Shown one piece after another: positions 46,522 to 55,211 of a stretch of DNA of 64,000 bases. The stretch covers positions 682,001 through 746,000 of the forward strand of contig CANTFL010001244.1 in the NCBI GenBank assembly GCA_947650285.1. Reading direction: 5' to 3'. Each line of letters begins with the position of its first letter. Position 1 is the stretch's first letter. Made by a program: the position numbers and the translations under genes. Source of the stretch: Hyaloperonospora brassicae (taxonomy: Eukaryota; Oomycota; Peronosporomycetes; Peronosporales; Peronosporaceae). Under the pieces are notes generated by a model. The model was not told where the DNA came from, ran no database searches, and saw only the letters and a list, made by a program, of their open reading frames with translations.

Positions 46522-46753
46522 GTTGGACCATCGGGACGACGAAGCATGGTGATATCGGTGATTAGCGAAGGAGGAAAGCGCGACAAGACGGATATCTAGA
46601 CAGAAGAAGCGAGACAAGACGCACAGAAAGATGCTGCGCGACTAGTCACAGTGTTAAATCGGCAAGAAATTAATACATTTAGCTGTCAGTCCTGAATCTG
46701 CCTTAACATCAACAAGTTGTTTGTAAAAGCGTCCGTGTGCGAATTCCCTTACG
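46522..46753 (+). repeat. 3' LTR of the old Copia element
   Basis: Pairs with 28841-29068 at about 87 percent identity by eye. Gypsy integrase sequence starts directly after it. Confidence 0.8.
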
Positions 46754-47600
46754 AACCTCATCCAACCTGGAGTAAAACGACAATATCATACAGTACGAAC
46801 AACCGCCTACTAGTCTGGCATGGAACGAAGTATGTTAAACTGGAATCAAACCTGTGTAACCTGCAAATGAGCCAAGTTGCGTGATGGGCCGCAAACTTCA
46901 GCATATCGCCTCCACGTGATCTTCGCACTATCCCCATTGATGTAGTTTACGTGGACACCTCGGGACCATGTGGTAACGATCGCAACTGCGCCTAAACAAT
47001 GGTCGACGAGGCTGCACATTGGCTTTATGGGTTCATTTAACCAGGCAACAAGGGTCTTACAACAGCAGAAACTTTTGACGCAACACGGATGTGCCGATAT
47101 ATAAAGACCAAGAACTGTCGTTTTCGATCGTGGAAATGAATTCAACACACGAGAGTATATTGAGATGCCAAAGAGCTACGCAATCAAGGCAAGACCCAGC
47201 CTCAAGCAAATGCAATGTGTGAGCAACGTCATCTTAATTTTGACAATTGCATTCGTTGCAATGATGGAGCATATTGGCGAAAAGTTATCCAGTATGCGGC
47301 CTCAGCGGTAAGAGTGCGCTATCACAGCATTTTCGTCACCATTCCAGCCCGTCTGAATATTGGGTACCTTACACGGCAACAACATGAAGGAAATGAAGTT
47401 ATATCACCAAATGGAGATTTGACGTCAACGTGCGTGACAACGACTGCGACAATTTATTGCTCGGAGCCTTTTTACAACGTCGGTGACCATGTCACGATTC
47501 AAATTGCAGCGAAAGACCGCAATGCCAAGCATCAGGCCGTGTCTTCTAGGACAGTGCAATTACCAAGGTACGCATCAATGGCATTCCAACACTCGGTTGT
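46754..47600 (+). pseudogene. Integrase of the decayed Gypsy element
   Basis: The zinc-binding part (LIQPGVKRQYHTVRT ... TCVTCK), the core VDTSGPCGND and TMVDEAAHWLYGF, and QANAMCE near 47,210 appear in order with stops and shifts. A TAG stands where the family has Trp after TTAY. Confidence 0.72.
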
Positions 47601-48919
47601 GGAGCGAGCAGTGACGCAGCGCGTGAACATTCGACGATTATTTCCCTGCTAGCAGCAACTAGCTTGGGGGTTGTGACACGCGCTACTGATAACGCCTGTT
47701 GTATGCAACTTTTCGTTGACTCGAATGACGTCGTGCGGTCATCCGATGTGTTTCGTATCGCAATGTGCATCTAATGGAACGGTCTTCCCATACGCCACTC
47801 CCAGATTCTAGCCATGTTCAAGGACGACCTGTCCCGTGCGAGAGAAGGAGTAGCATAGCAAGATAACCGACATTAATTAGACATCAACCCTCTTCCCACT
47901 TTATACCAAGTTACTAAGCGGTCCCTCTACCAAGCGGTCCCTCTACCATCTACGAGCCCTCTGCGAGCCAAGGGCTGTCAACATGAATGAGGGATTTGAC
48001 CAGTTGCGCTTCTGTTTGCTCTCGAACGCGACCGATTGATCGGATAGCGCAGACGGCGTGTGTGCTGTCCAAAGATGCAGTGATGCCACGGTTTTTTGTG
48101 CCTTGTGAGGAATGGACGTGCGAGCAATGGCGTCTATCAATTTGCTTCGAGTCATTCGGGCGAGCGTCTACGTGTCGTAGCAGTCGCCTCACTTCGTCAC
48201 ATCGCCCGTGATGGAATCAGTATGAAGGTTCAAGCATGATGAAGCTATGGTCAAGTTCTTGTGCTCTCGGTCGTTCATGTTGGCTAGTGAAGAGGAAAAC
48301 AGTGGTCCGAAGCTGTCGTACCACAACGGCTATACCTTGAATCTCGCTAAATCGCCGCTTCGACACTCTTCAGTTACCGGCAAGCGTTCGCGCCTGCACA
48401 AGCAGCAGCTAATCCTCGTGACTCTGGACGTGCTACGTGCTGCATAGTTGACGCGCTATCTGCTTGGCGAATGTTTACGATGCGCACGAGCCGTGTGTCG
48501 TGTTTGACGACGGTGCAGAGGCGATGGAGGTCTGTCGAGTGTGCCGACCTACTACGCCTTCAAGTCTACTATGGCGCACGACGAAGTGGCGGACTTTGTG
48601 ACTCAAGCTAATGTGGAGGTAATGCATCAAAGTGACGCCATCCTGAACAAAGTGATGATGTGAATTGCAGATACGTCCATCTCCAGTCGAAATGTCCTGT
48701 AGACAGCAGGAATGCTCTTTTGCCATCGGATGAGTGTAACAGATCCCGCAGAGTCCATTGCTTTCATTCAGCAGCAGTTCCTGTAGATTCTTCGGTGCTG
48801 ACAGCAAATTCGGTGTCCAGAGAGTATCGATCTGGCGTCCGAAGGGCCATGCCGATTGCCGTTAGCGAAAAACGCCTTGTAGCGCGACCAGTGTCGGTAG
48901 GACCGAGCGTATCAAATGA
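47601..48919. other. Unassigned region with scattered coding-like fragments
   Basis: Short plus-strand pieces, for example 48247-48447 and around 48480-48660, read as protein but do not join. A 16-bp direct repeat AAGCGGTCCCTCTACC occurs twice at about 47,918-47,949. No family was recognised. Confidence 0.35.
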
Positions 48920-49675
48920 GTGGACGATCGGAGCTCCTCCGCGGATGACCCTCTACTCACTCGAGTTATAGTGGTCTGCACGCGCTTAAACGATCCTTCG
49001 ATCGACGTCTTCCGATTCCATGTCTCACAACGTTTGCGTGTCCGCCTTCGTTCTTGCTCTCACGAGTCTATGATTGTACCCGCCGCTTTTGTCACAGGAA
49101 GGAGACCCAAAACGGTCGAGGCTAGACGAGGCTGAAGCCAACCGTATGCTCGGTGCCGGATCATGAGTCAAGCAGGAATGTGCCAGTCGCCAAGCGAACG
49201 AGTGTCCCAGCACGCAGTATATTCACTCCAGCTCGCGTTTGCATACAGCGACCGTAGCGTGTCTATACCACTCACACACATTGATGTCATTCGAAAGTTG
49301 TTGCACGTTCGGGTCCAATGATCGATCACTTGCAACGGCCGAAACTTATATGATCCATTGGTGACCTCGTCGTGTGGTGTGAACATGGACGTTATTGTCG
49401 ACGGTCGCAGTAACTCGTGTGCAGCTAAAAAATTACGCTTCCGCCGTTGTGTCTATGTGATGCTGCTCTCCTTTCTACAGAGCCAAGAAGGCTTGGGGTC
49501 CCCAACGTCGCCACGATCGTCCCTGATCTTCATGTCGCGTCATGACGAGCTCGCACGCACGCACGTACTCATCATTCCGCCTGTTTACCTGTCACGTGTC
49601 GCCTCGACGGTCGCTGCCCCGTTCCTGTCGGGTCAAGTGCACAAAGTCGCTGACTTTTTTCGCGACGAGCTCTAG
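48920..49675 (+). pseudogene. Decayed protein-coding gene, family unknown
   Basis: One plus-strand frame spans 756 bp with only two internal stops, TGA at 49133 and 49319. The reading looks like real protein: ADDPLLTRVIVVCTRLND, then SVSIPLTHIDVIRKLLHVR and HVLIIPPVYLSRVASTVAAPF near the end. The last four residues are RDEL. The 3' part from the ATG at 49385 is open for 96 codons. The upstream end is not defined. It could be a pseudogene or fragments of a gene with unrecognised introns. I do not recognise the family. Confidence 0.4.
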
Positions 49676-50640
49676 GATCGCAAGTTGAAGTGCACGTTGA
49701 AGTGAGAGCGATGCCTTGCAGTGTCGGATCCATTGACCGACAGACCCCTACTGGACCACGCGAAAGAAACGAAAGCATACGCACATACACATGATACACA
49801 CACGGCTCGTTCTTCTTCTTCTTCGTTCCGATTGCACTAACCCTTCGCGATGCGTTACGTAGACACGGACGGACACACAGTCTCATTCCCATAAATGCGC
49901 ATCGTCAGCCTCTATCGCTACAGAAACGGCCGCTTCAACGAAACACAACGTCGACAAACAACTGCGCCCAGCGCCATACAAAACCTCCATGTCCGCACTT
50001 GCTGCCCTAGGGGTCGGGCTCGCGTCCTCGACGTCACTAAAACAGACGCGTCGACGCAGCCACTTCGACGTGAGGGGTCGAAACGACGCCGATGCGCGCT
50101 CCCTTTTTCTCCCCACGCACGCCACGTGATTGGACCGACCGCACACCGGCCCAAGCGACACACGCTGCCGTCCGGATCTTTCTCTGTCCCCTCTCTCTCT
50201 CTCTCTCTCTCACTCACTCGCTGCCTCGAGGCAGATCGATCCAGTCAGTCGTCGGAAAAGAGGCAGAAAAAACCCCGTGACACGCGGGCCAACGGCTGGC
50301 GTTGTTTACTCCGCTCCACTACGAGCGACCGACCACACACACGCGATGCCAAACGAAATGTAGCCACGTCTATGGACCCGCCCCCCTCGTGTGGTTTCCA
50401 GCTCAAACTAGACCGCCCCAACCTACAAACGCGCCCCAACCTACAAACGCGCCCCACACACCCACACCCACACACAAACGCACACACGCACTTACTCCGT
50501 CCGTCCGTCAGCATACGCCTCGCTCGGCTCACCCCACGACCGCACAGCTCCACCCGCGCGTGCTGCGCTGTGCCCCGTGTCGCAAGTCGCCGGTCCGCGT
50601 GGCTGTCTCTCGAGCGCCCCACAAGGGCCGTCTGTCCAGG
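49676..50640. other. 5' flank and probable leader of the GPCR-PIPK gene
   Basis: Contains a CT/CA-rich simple stretch near 50,185-50,220 and two tandem copies of an 18-bp unit (CCTACAAACGCGCCCCAA) near 50,420-50,455. Open frames here lack ATG codons joined to the gene and are shadows of GC-rich sequence. Confidence 0.5.
50185..50219. repeat. CT microsatellite
   Basis: About ten CT units followed by CACTCACTC, roughly 420-460 bp upstream of the GPCR-PIPK start codon. Confidence 0.85.
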
Positions 50641-53600
50641 ATGGGCTTCCCCCTCGAGCGCGCGCCGCCCGTTGCGTCGAGTCCGCTGTACCAGGCGGTG
50701 TCGACGCCCAGTCGCAGCAGCACGCAGGACCGCGACGTGGGGCTGCCCGACGACGTTCTGCGCAGTCGGAGCCACTCGCACGCGCTGTCGGCGATCCTCG
50801 GAGCCAATGGCCGCGTGTCGACGCCCTCGCCGTCCGTCGTGAACTCGATGGACCGGCGCGTCTCGAGCCACCAGCTGCTGCCCGTGGCGGGCGGTGGCTC
50901 GACGACGACGCCGCTGCAGCAGACGGTCGACGAACGAGACGAGAAGACGGACGCGCCGGCTGGTCGCGTGCCGGCGCGCTGGAGACGGCAGCGACGGCGG
51001 TGGAAGCGCGTGTGCTTTTGGGCGGGCGCTTTCGTGGTCTTTGCCGGGTGCTTTGCACTGAGCTTTGCAGTGCCAGAGCCACTGGAGACGCTGGCGCCGA
51101 TTGTCGCTGGCGCTGGCCTGAGTCTCGTATCGACGCTCATGGTGCTCGTGTCGTTTGTAAGGAGACGGCGGCTGCGACGGAAACCCAATGAGCTGCTGGC
51201 GTTTGTAGCGCTGAGTGAGTTTGGACTCGCAGTGCTTACGATCACGCACGTGCTTTCGCTGTGCAGTGCCGAGACGGGCGAGTGTCGTCCCATGGCGTTC
51301 ACGACTTGTACGGTTGCAGCGAGCCTCGAGATGTTTTTGCTGCTCGCTGGTGTGGGATGGTTTGGTGCTGCGATTTTGCACCTCTTTGTGTCAATGTCGA
51401 ACCCCTTTGCGAGCTACAAGAGGCAGCTGGTGCTCTACCATGTGGTCGTGTGGGGACTCTCGTTGATTGCGTGCATTGTGGCACCTCTGGTGCTGTTTTC
51501 GAACCACGTGGAGAGCAGATTCCAACTCACAGACGCGCAAATATGCCGAACAGTAGCACTGATACTGCCTTTGCTTCCGCCGGACGCTGGAGACTCGATG
51601 GAGAGCAGGACACGGAGGCTGGCGCAATGGCAGGAGCTCAATCTGAAGTATTGGGGCATTTTGATCGCGGTCGTGGTCTTTGTTGTTGTTGCCGCACAAC
51701 TGGGTCTTATCGTTGGCTGGTGGCGATCAAACAGCGGCACGATTATTGCACTGAAAGCTCGCCGTCGTCTTATGAAACGCATGGCGGTCTATGCCCATGC
51801 TCTTAACGCTATGTGGCTCGTGGTGTTGGTGGTCTTTTTCGTCTACCGATCCAATTACAAGGCACTTACTTACGTCCAAGTGGAAGGTTCGCCAGAGAAT
51901 GTGGATAAAGGAACGAACTTTATCAACGCGTTATTCCGCTTTGTCCTTACCGCCAAGGGGTTTATAACTGGTGTCGTGTGGCTCAGTGTGAACAAACCCT
52001 GTTGTGCGCTTGGACTTGCGTCTTGTGGCTTGCACCAGTGCAGAGATGACGAGGAGAGCCCAGTGTTGGCACAGTCCGCGTCAAGTTTGTCGCGGTCAGC
52101 GTCATTGACATCATCTCACGGGGAAGTCGGGAGCCAGAGAGAGAACCTGTTGTCGAATACAGTGATGTCCATGGAGGCGGGTGTGATGGTGCAGCGTGGA
52201 GCCACGTTGCTGAGATCGGGTACGCTGACTGACGAAGCTCATGAAAGTATGCCCGAAAGTACCGCAGCAGTAAGGCATCGAGAGAATGACCCGTTGCCAT
52301 CAGCGTCACCGGAGGTCGACCATCCGTTAACAGGTAGATCCAGCCGCTCGTTGTCGTCTTCGTACGCTGCTTCGACCATGGAGTCGTACGAGGCGTCACA
52401 GAACAACGAGACACTCCAGCGCGAGATTATTTATTATACGGTGTGTGGAATCACCAAGGCCATCATCCGCTCGGCTGAGCGTGCGAAAGCGACGGCTTTC
52501 GTGACTGGCAATGCAGGGACTGCACTTGGAGAGAGTAAGGTTGCCGGTGCTGTTTCGAGAGATCGAGAAGGTGGCGTGGTCGAAACAACACTGTTTGTGG
52601 GCGCTGAACAGGACTCGGCACTGGTCAACAGCTCTTTTATCTCCCACGTGCAAAGGGTGACTATTCTATCGTCGCCTCGATCGTATTGTGAACCATGTGC
52701 CTTGCTGCCCGTCGCGTCTATCTGCCGTTCGGTAGCTGGATTTGACAGCGATGGTCGTCGTCAGCGTCCACGTCCGACTTCATTCACTGCAACGTCAAGC
52801 TCAGAATACCGAGGTAAATGGCGCCAGCCACTTCAGCTTCGGCACAGTCGGAGTCAAGGAAGTCGGCAAACTACCCGATTTGATGCCAGTCTTCGTTCGC
52901 ATAGCCAAGCTGCGGGAAGGTTTTCTTTGTACCCGGTGTCCCAAGTTCCGTTTGAGTTATTTGAGCAAGAGATAGAACTGCAGAGCACAAGATCTTCCGT
53001 CGACGAAGCCGTGACAGAAGGTAAATCGACCCGAGCGACAATGTTTGCCGGTATACGCCGCACAGCTACATCAGCGTTCAGCCAGGGACGAGGTGTGTTC
53101 CGTAGTCGCAGTGAAAGTGTTGAAGCTTCCTTTACCGCAGCTTCCACGAACAGCGGTGTGGGGCGTGAGTTTTTACCGGACGATCCGAAGCCAAAGGTAT
53201 TTGTGGACTATGCGCCCCGTGAGTTTCGAGCCATTCGGTTGGCATTTGGACTCTCGGACGAGAAATATCTGGCCAGCTTTCGAACGACGGCCAAAGAGCG
53301 CGTAAGTGCTGGTTCAAGTGGTGCGTTCATGTTCTTTTCAGGGGACAATTCGTTGCTCGTAAAGAGTCTCAAGGAGAAAGAGTGCCGTGCTCTGGTGGAC
53401 ATGGCCCCCGAATATGCGCGCTATTTAACCGCAAACCCGCATTCGAGGCTTATCCGCTTCTTCGGCTGCCACCGTGTGCGTCTCTATGGCCGCAACTTTT
53501 ATTTCGCTGTCATGTCGAACGTATTGCACCATGAACACCACACTGCTACGATTATAGAAAAGTACGACGTCAAGGGATCATGGATAGACCGCCGGGCGCG

Positions 53601-54366
53601 TCGACCACAGCGCGGCGATCGAGTAACGTGCGCGGAATGTGACGCAACGTACGTGTTTGGAGGCAGCGACGAAGACGGCAATATGGTGAGCACTGCGTTG
53701 GATTCGAATGACGGGAGTGCATCAGGATTGGAAGACTGTGCGCAGTTCCCGTTCCACGTGCACCGACCCGACGTCGTGCTCAAGGATTTGGACTTGGAAC
53801 GCTCATTGCAACTACCTCAGTCTATTGCAGCTCATCTGCACGCTCAGATCGTGTCCGACAGTGGCTTTCTGCGAGATATTGGAATTATGGACTATTCGCT
53901 ACTCATTGGTGTCCACAAGTGTCATCTGCGCGCTCCACGTCCAGGGTACGTGAATGGATTTGTCGGAGCACCGTCGGATATTGTCGAAGCGTCGAATCAC
54001 ACGCTGAACATCGAAGGTCCCAACAGTGGCGCGAACCTGGCTCCACTTGGAACGGACGAGGTCTACTTCGTTGGTATCATCGACATTCTCCAGCAATGGG
54101 ACTGGGAAAAGCAGTTTGAAAAAGCTGGCAAGGTGCTGTTGGGCAAGTCAGCTCGAGGAATCTCAGCTGTTGCACCCGCAGCGTACTGCCGTCGATTCCA
54201 AGCACGTTGTAGTCAAATTTTACTCGGCGGTCCAGCTTCCGAAGACATGGATCTCGACTGGGAGGCAGATACGAATGCCGTGAGTTTGAAAGAGACCAAG
54301 TCGCGGTCGAACTCGAAGGAGGCTGCGGAGATTGATATGGCCAACTACATAAGTGAGAAAGCATGA
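50641..54366 (+). CDS. GPCR-PIPK: heptahelical receptor-like protein fused to a phosphatidylinositol-phosphate kinase
   Basis: A single exon of 1241 aa from the ATG at 50641; the longer open frame upstream has no ATG. About eight hydrophobic segments lie between residues 124 and 450, consistent with a seven-helix bundle plus one. A Ser-rich linker of about 400 residues follows, with LLRSGTLTD near its start. The kinase has the loop AGSSGAFMFFSGDNSLLVK with the presumed catalytic Lys near 907, DVKGSWIDR at about 977, MDYSLLIGVH at about 1083 and IIDILQQWDWEKQFE at about 1146. PIP kinases phosphorylate PI4P or PI5P to PI(4,5)P2 at membranes; this fusion would couple a surface signal to that lipid. 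The architecture is known from oomycetes and Dictyostelium (RpkA). The ligand cannot be told from sequence. Confidence 0.92.
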   Translation: MGFPLERAPPVASSPLYQAVSTPSRSSTQDRDVGLPDDVLRSRSHSHALSAILGANGRVSTPSPSVVNSMDRRVSSHQLLPVAGGGSTTTPLQQTVDERDEKTDAPAGRVPARWRRQRRRWKRVCFWAGAFVVFAGCFALSFAVPEPLETLAPIVAGAGLSLVSTLMVLVSFVRRRRLRRKPNELLAFVALSEFGLAVLTITHVLSLCSAETGECRPMAFTTCTVAASLEMFLLLAGVGWFGAAILHLFVSMSNPFASYKRQLVLYHVVVWGLSLIACIVAPLVLFSNHVESRFQLTDAQICRTVALILPLLPPDAGDSMESRTRRLAQWQELNLKYWGILIAVVVFVVVAAQLGLIVGWWRSNSGTIIALKARRRLMKRMAVYAHALNAMWLVVLVVFFVYRSNYKALTYVQVEGSPENVDKGTNFINALFRFVLTAKGFITGVVWLSVNKPCCALGLASCGLHQCRDDEESPVLAQSASSLSRSASLTSSHGEVGSQRENLLSNTVMSMEAGVMVQRGATLLRSGTLTDEAHESMPESTAAVRHRENDPLPSASPEVDHPLTGRSSRSLSSSYAASTMESYEASQNNETLQREIIYYTVCGITKAIIRSAERAKATAFVTGNAGTALGESKVAGAVSRDREGGVVETTLFVGAEQDSALVNSSFISHVQRVTILSSPRSYCEPCALLPVASICRSVAGFDSDGRRQRPRPTSFTATSSSEYRGKWRQPLQLRHSRSQGSRQTTRFDASLRSHSQAAGRFSLYPVSQVPFELFEQEIELQSTRSSVDEAVTEGKSTRATMFAGIRRTATSAFSQGRGVFRSRSESVEASFTAASTNSGVGREFLPDDPKPKVFVDYAPREFRAIRLAFGLSDEKYLASFRTTAKERVSAGSSGAFMFFSGDNSLLVKSLKEKECRALVDMAPEYARYLTANPHSRLIRFFGCHRVRLYGRNFYFAVMSNVLHHEHHTATIIEKYDVKGSWIDRRARRPQRGDRVTCAECDATYVFGGSDEDGNMVSTALDSNDGSASGLEDCAQFPFHVHRPDVVLKDLDLERSLQLPQSIAAHLHAQIVSDSGFLRDIGIMDYSLLIGVHKCHLRAPRPGYVNGFVGAPSDIVEASNHTLNIEGPNSGANLAPLGTDEVYFVGIIDILQQWDWEKQFEKAGKVLLGKSARGISAVAPAAYCRRFQARCSQILLGGPASEDMDLDWEADTNAVSLKETKSRSNSKEAAEIDMANYISEKA

Positions 54367-54866
54367 TGCTTTCCAGCAATCGAGTAGGTCAAGTGAAGTC
54401 CTACTCCAGTATATTAGACCTTAGGTTGTCCTGACTCCGAGCGTGACTTTTCTTTGCCGTGAATCGATGTTTACGGCAGCGCAGTGCGTGCTCGCTGAGC
54501 AAAGTCATCGTATGCCGGTGCAACACGTACAAATATGCGCTTGCTATCACCACGCAACCACACCACAGCCAAAGTTGTGGCGTTGTTGCGTAAATTTATA
54601 AATCCAGGCGTGCACTTGATGCCTTTTTTCCGTCAAAGCAGTGCGGTCGACGTCTTGGTGAACGTCTCGGCAATGAACTCGTGATGACCTAGTCTAGACC
54701 ATCGTGTTTGTGGACGTCGTCCGTATCAAATACCGGAACAAGACATCCGAATGGATTTGGTAGCTCTAATATGTCAAACTCAGCGCTAACGTACGATCTG
54801 AACTCGGTATTGCTGTCAGCATTGTACTAGCGGTGACTGCTACTGTTGGGAGAAACGACTCATACG
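54367..54866. other. Short intergenic region after the GPCR-PIPK gene
   Basis: No gene or repeat recognised. Confidence 0.4.
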
Positions 54867-55211
54867 ATGGACTTTCGTTTCCGTGGAGATAGCGGTTGTT
54901 CCTCAACGTCGTCGGCTTTATTGAGCGGTATGGGTGCGATTTATGGTAACCCACGAAACGCAAACACTTCGCCCGATGCTATGGTTGAGGCTATGATTCT
55001 ACAGCTTCAGCGTCCAAACTTACACCTTTTGCGTGCGATGCTGCTTCGCGACCCGATATGGCAGTCACGGGCGCAATGGCTATTAGCAAATGTCGAGCGT
55101 CTACATCGGACGAAAGAGCTTTTGTACAGCACGTGTGCCATCAATGCATCGCTTACAGCTCCGCATCCAAAGGGGTCTCTCACGCTGGTAGCCAGCTGCT
55201 CGACAATCTGA
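54867..55211 (+). CDS. Uncharacterised small ORF, possibly a gene fragment
   Basis: 114 codons from the ATG at 54867. The middle reads as amphipathic helix (MVEAMILQLQRPNLHLLRAM, then QWLLANVERLHRTKELL). After about residue 90 the quality of the frame drops, while another frame (to 55273, QLLDNLIEMRASGMLRNVG) looks equally protein-like. This suggests a frameshifted pseudogene or a missed splice. More coding-like pieces lie to 55,795 on the same strand. No family was recognised. Confidence 0.35.
   Translation: MDFRFRGDSGCSSTSSALLSGMGAIYGNPRNANTSPDAMVEAMILQLQRPNLHLLRAMLLRDPIWQSRAQWLLANVERLHRTKELLYSTCAINASLTAPHPKGSLTLVASCSTI

Larger units (their letters stand above)
28841..46753 (+). mobile_element. 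Old Ty1/Copia element, split by a LINE
   Basis: Paired LTRs lie at about 28,841-29,068 and 46,522-46,753. The left part holds gag, protease and integrase remnants to about 32,890; the right part resumes with RT and RNase H at about 44,800. By eye the two LTRs differ at about 30 of 230 positions, so this insertion is much older than the inner Copia. It interrupts the Gypsy pol described at 27.7-47.6 kb. Confidence 0.8.
27700..47600 (+). mobile_element. Decayed Ty3/Gypsy element, outermost host of the nest
   Basis: Two pieces on the plus strand are separated by a Copia insertion: RT/RNase H at about 27,730-28,840 and integrase at about 46,754-47,600. The break falls between the RNase H tail and the integrase zinc-binding domain, and the two sides fit the normal domain order. 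Many stops and indels are present. Its ends and LTRs were not located, so the outer limits are approximate. Confidence 0.7.

Noticed and set aside
50302..50640. N-terminal extension of the GPCR-PIPK frame
   Set aside because: Open, but has no ATG and reads as Thr/Pro/His simple sequence. The first ATG is at 50641.
49895..50842. Plus-strand frame of 315 codons upstream of the GPCR-PIPK gene
   Set aside because: Composition is dominated by simple CT/CA sequence and Arg/Ser/Pro codons; no domain, and it overlaps the receptor in another phase.
50245..51381. Minus-strand frame of 378 codons over the GPCR-PIPK start
   Set aside because: Arg/His-rich low-complexity product with no domain, overlapping the real gene and its GC-rich leader.
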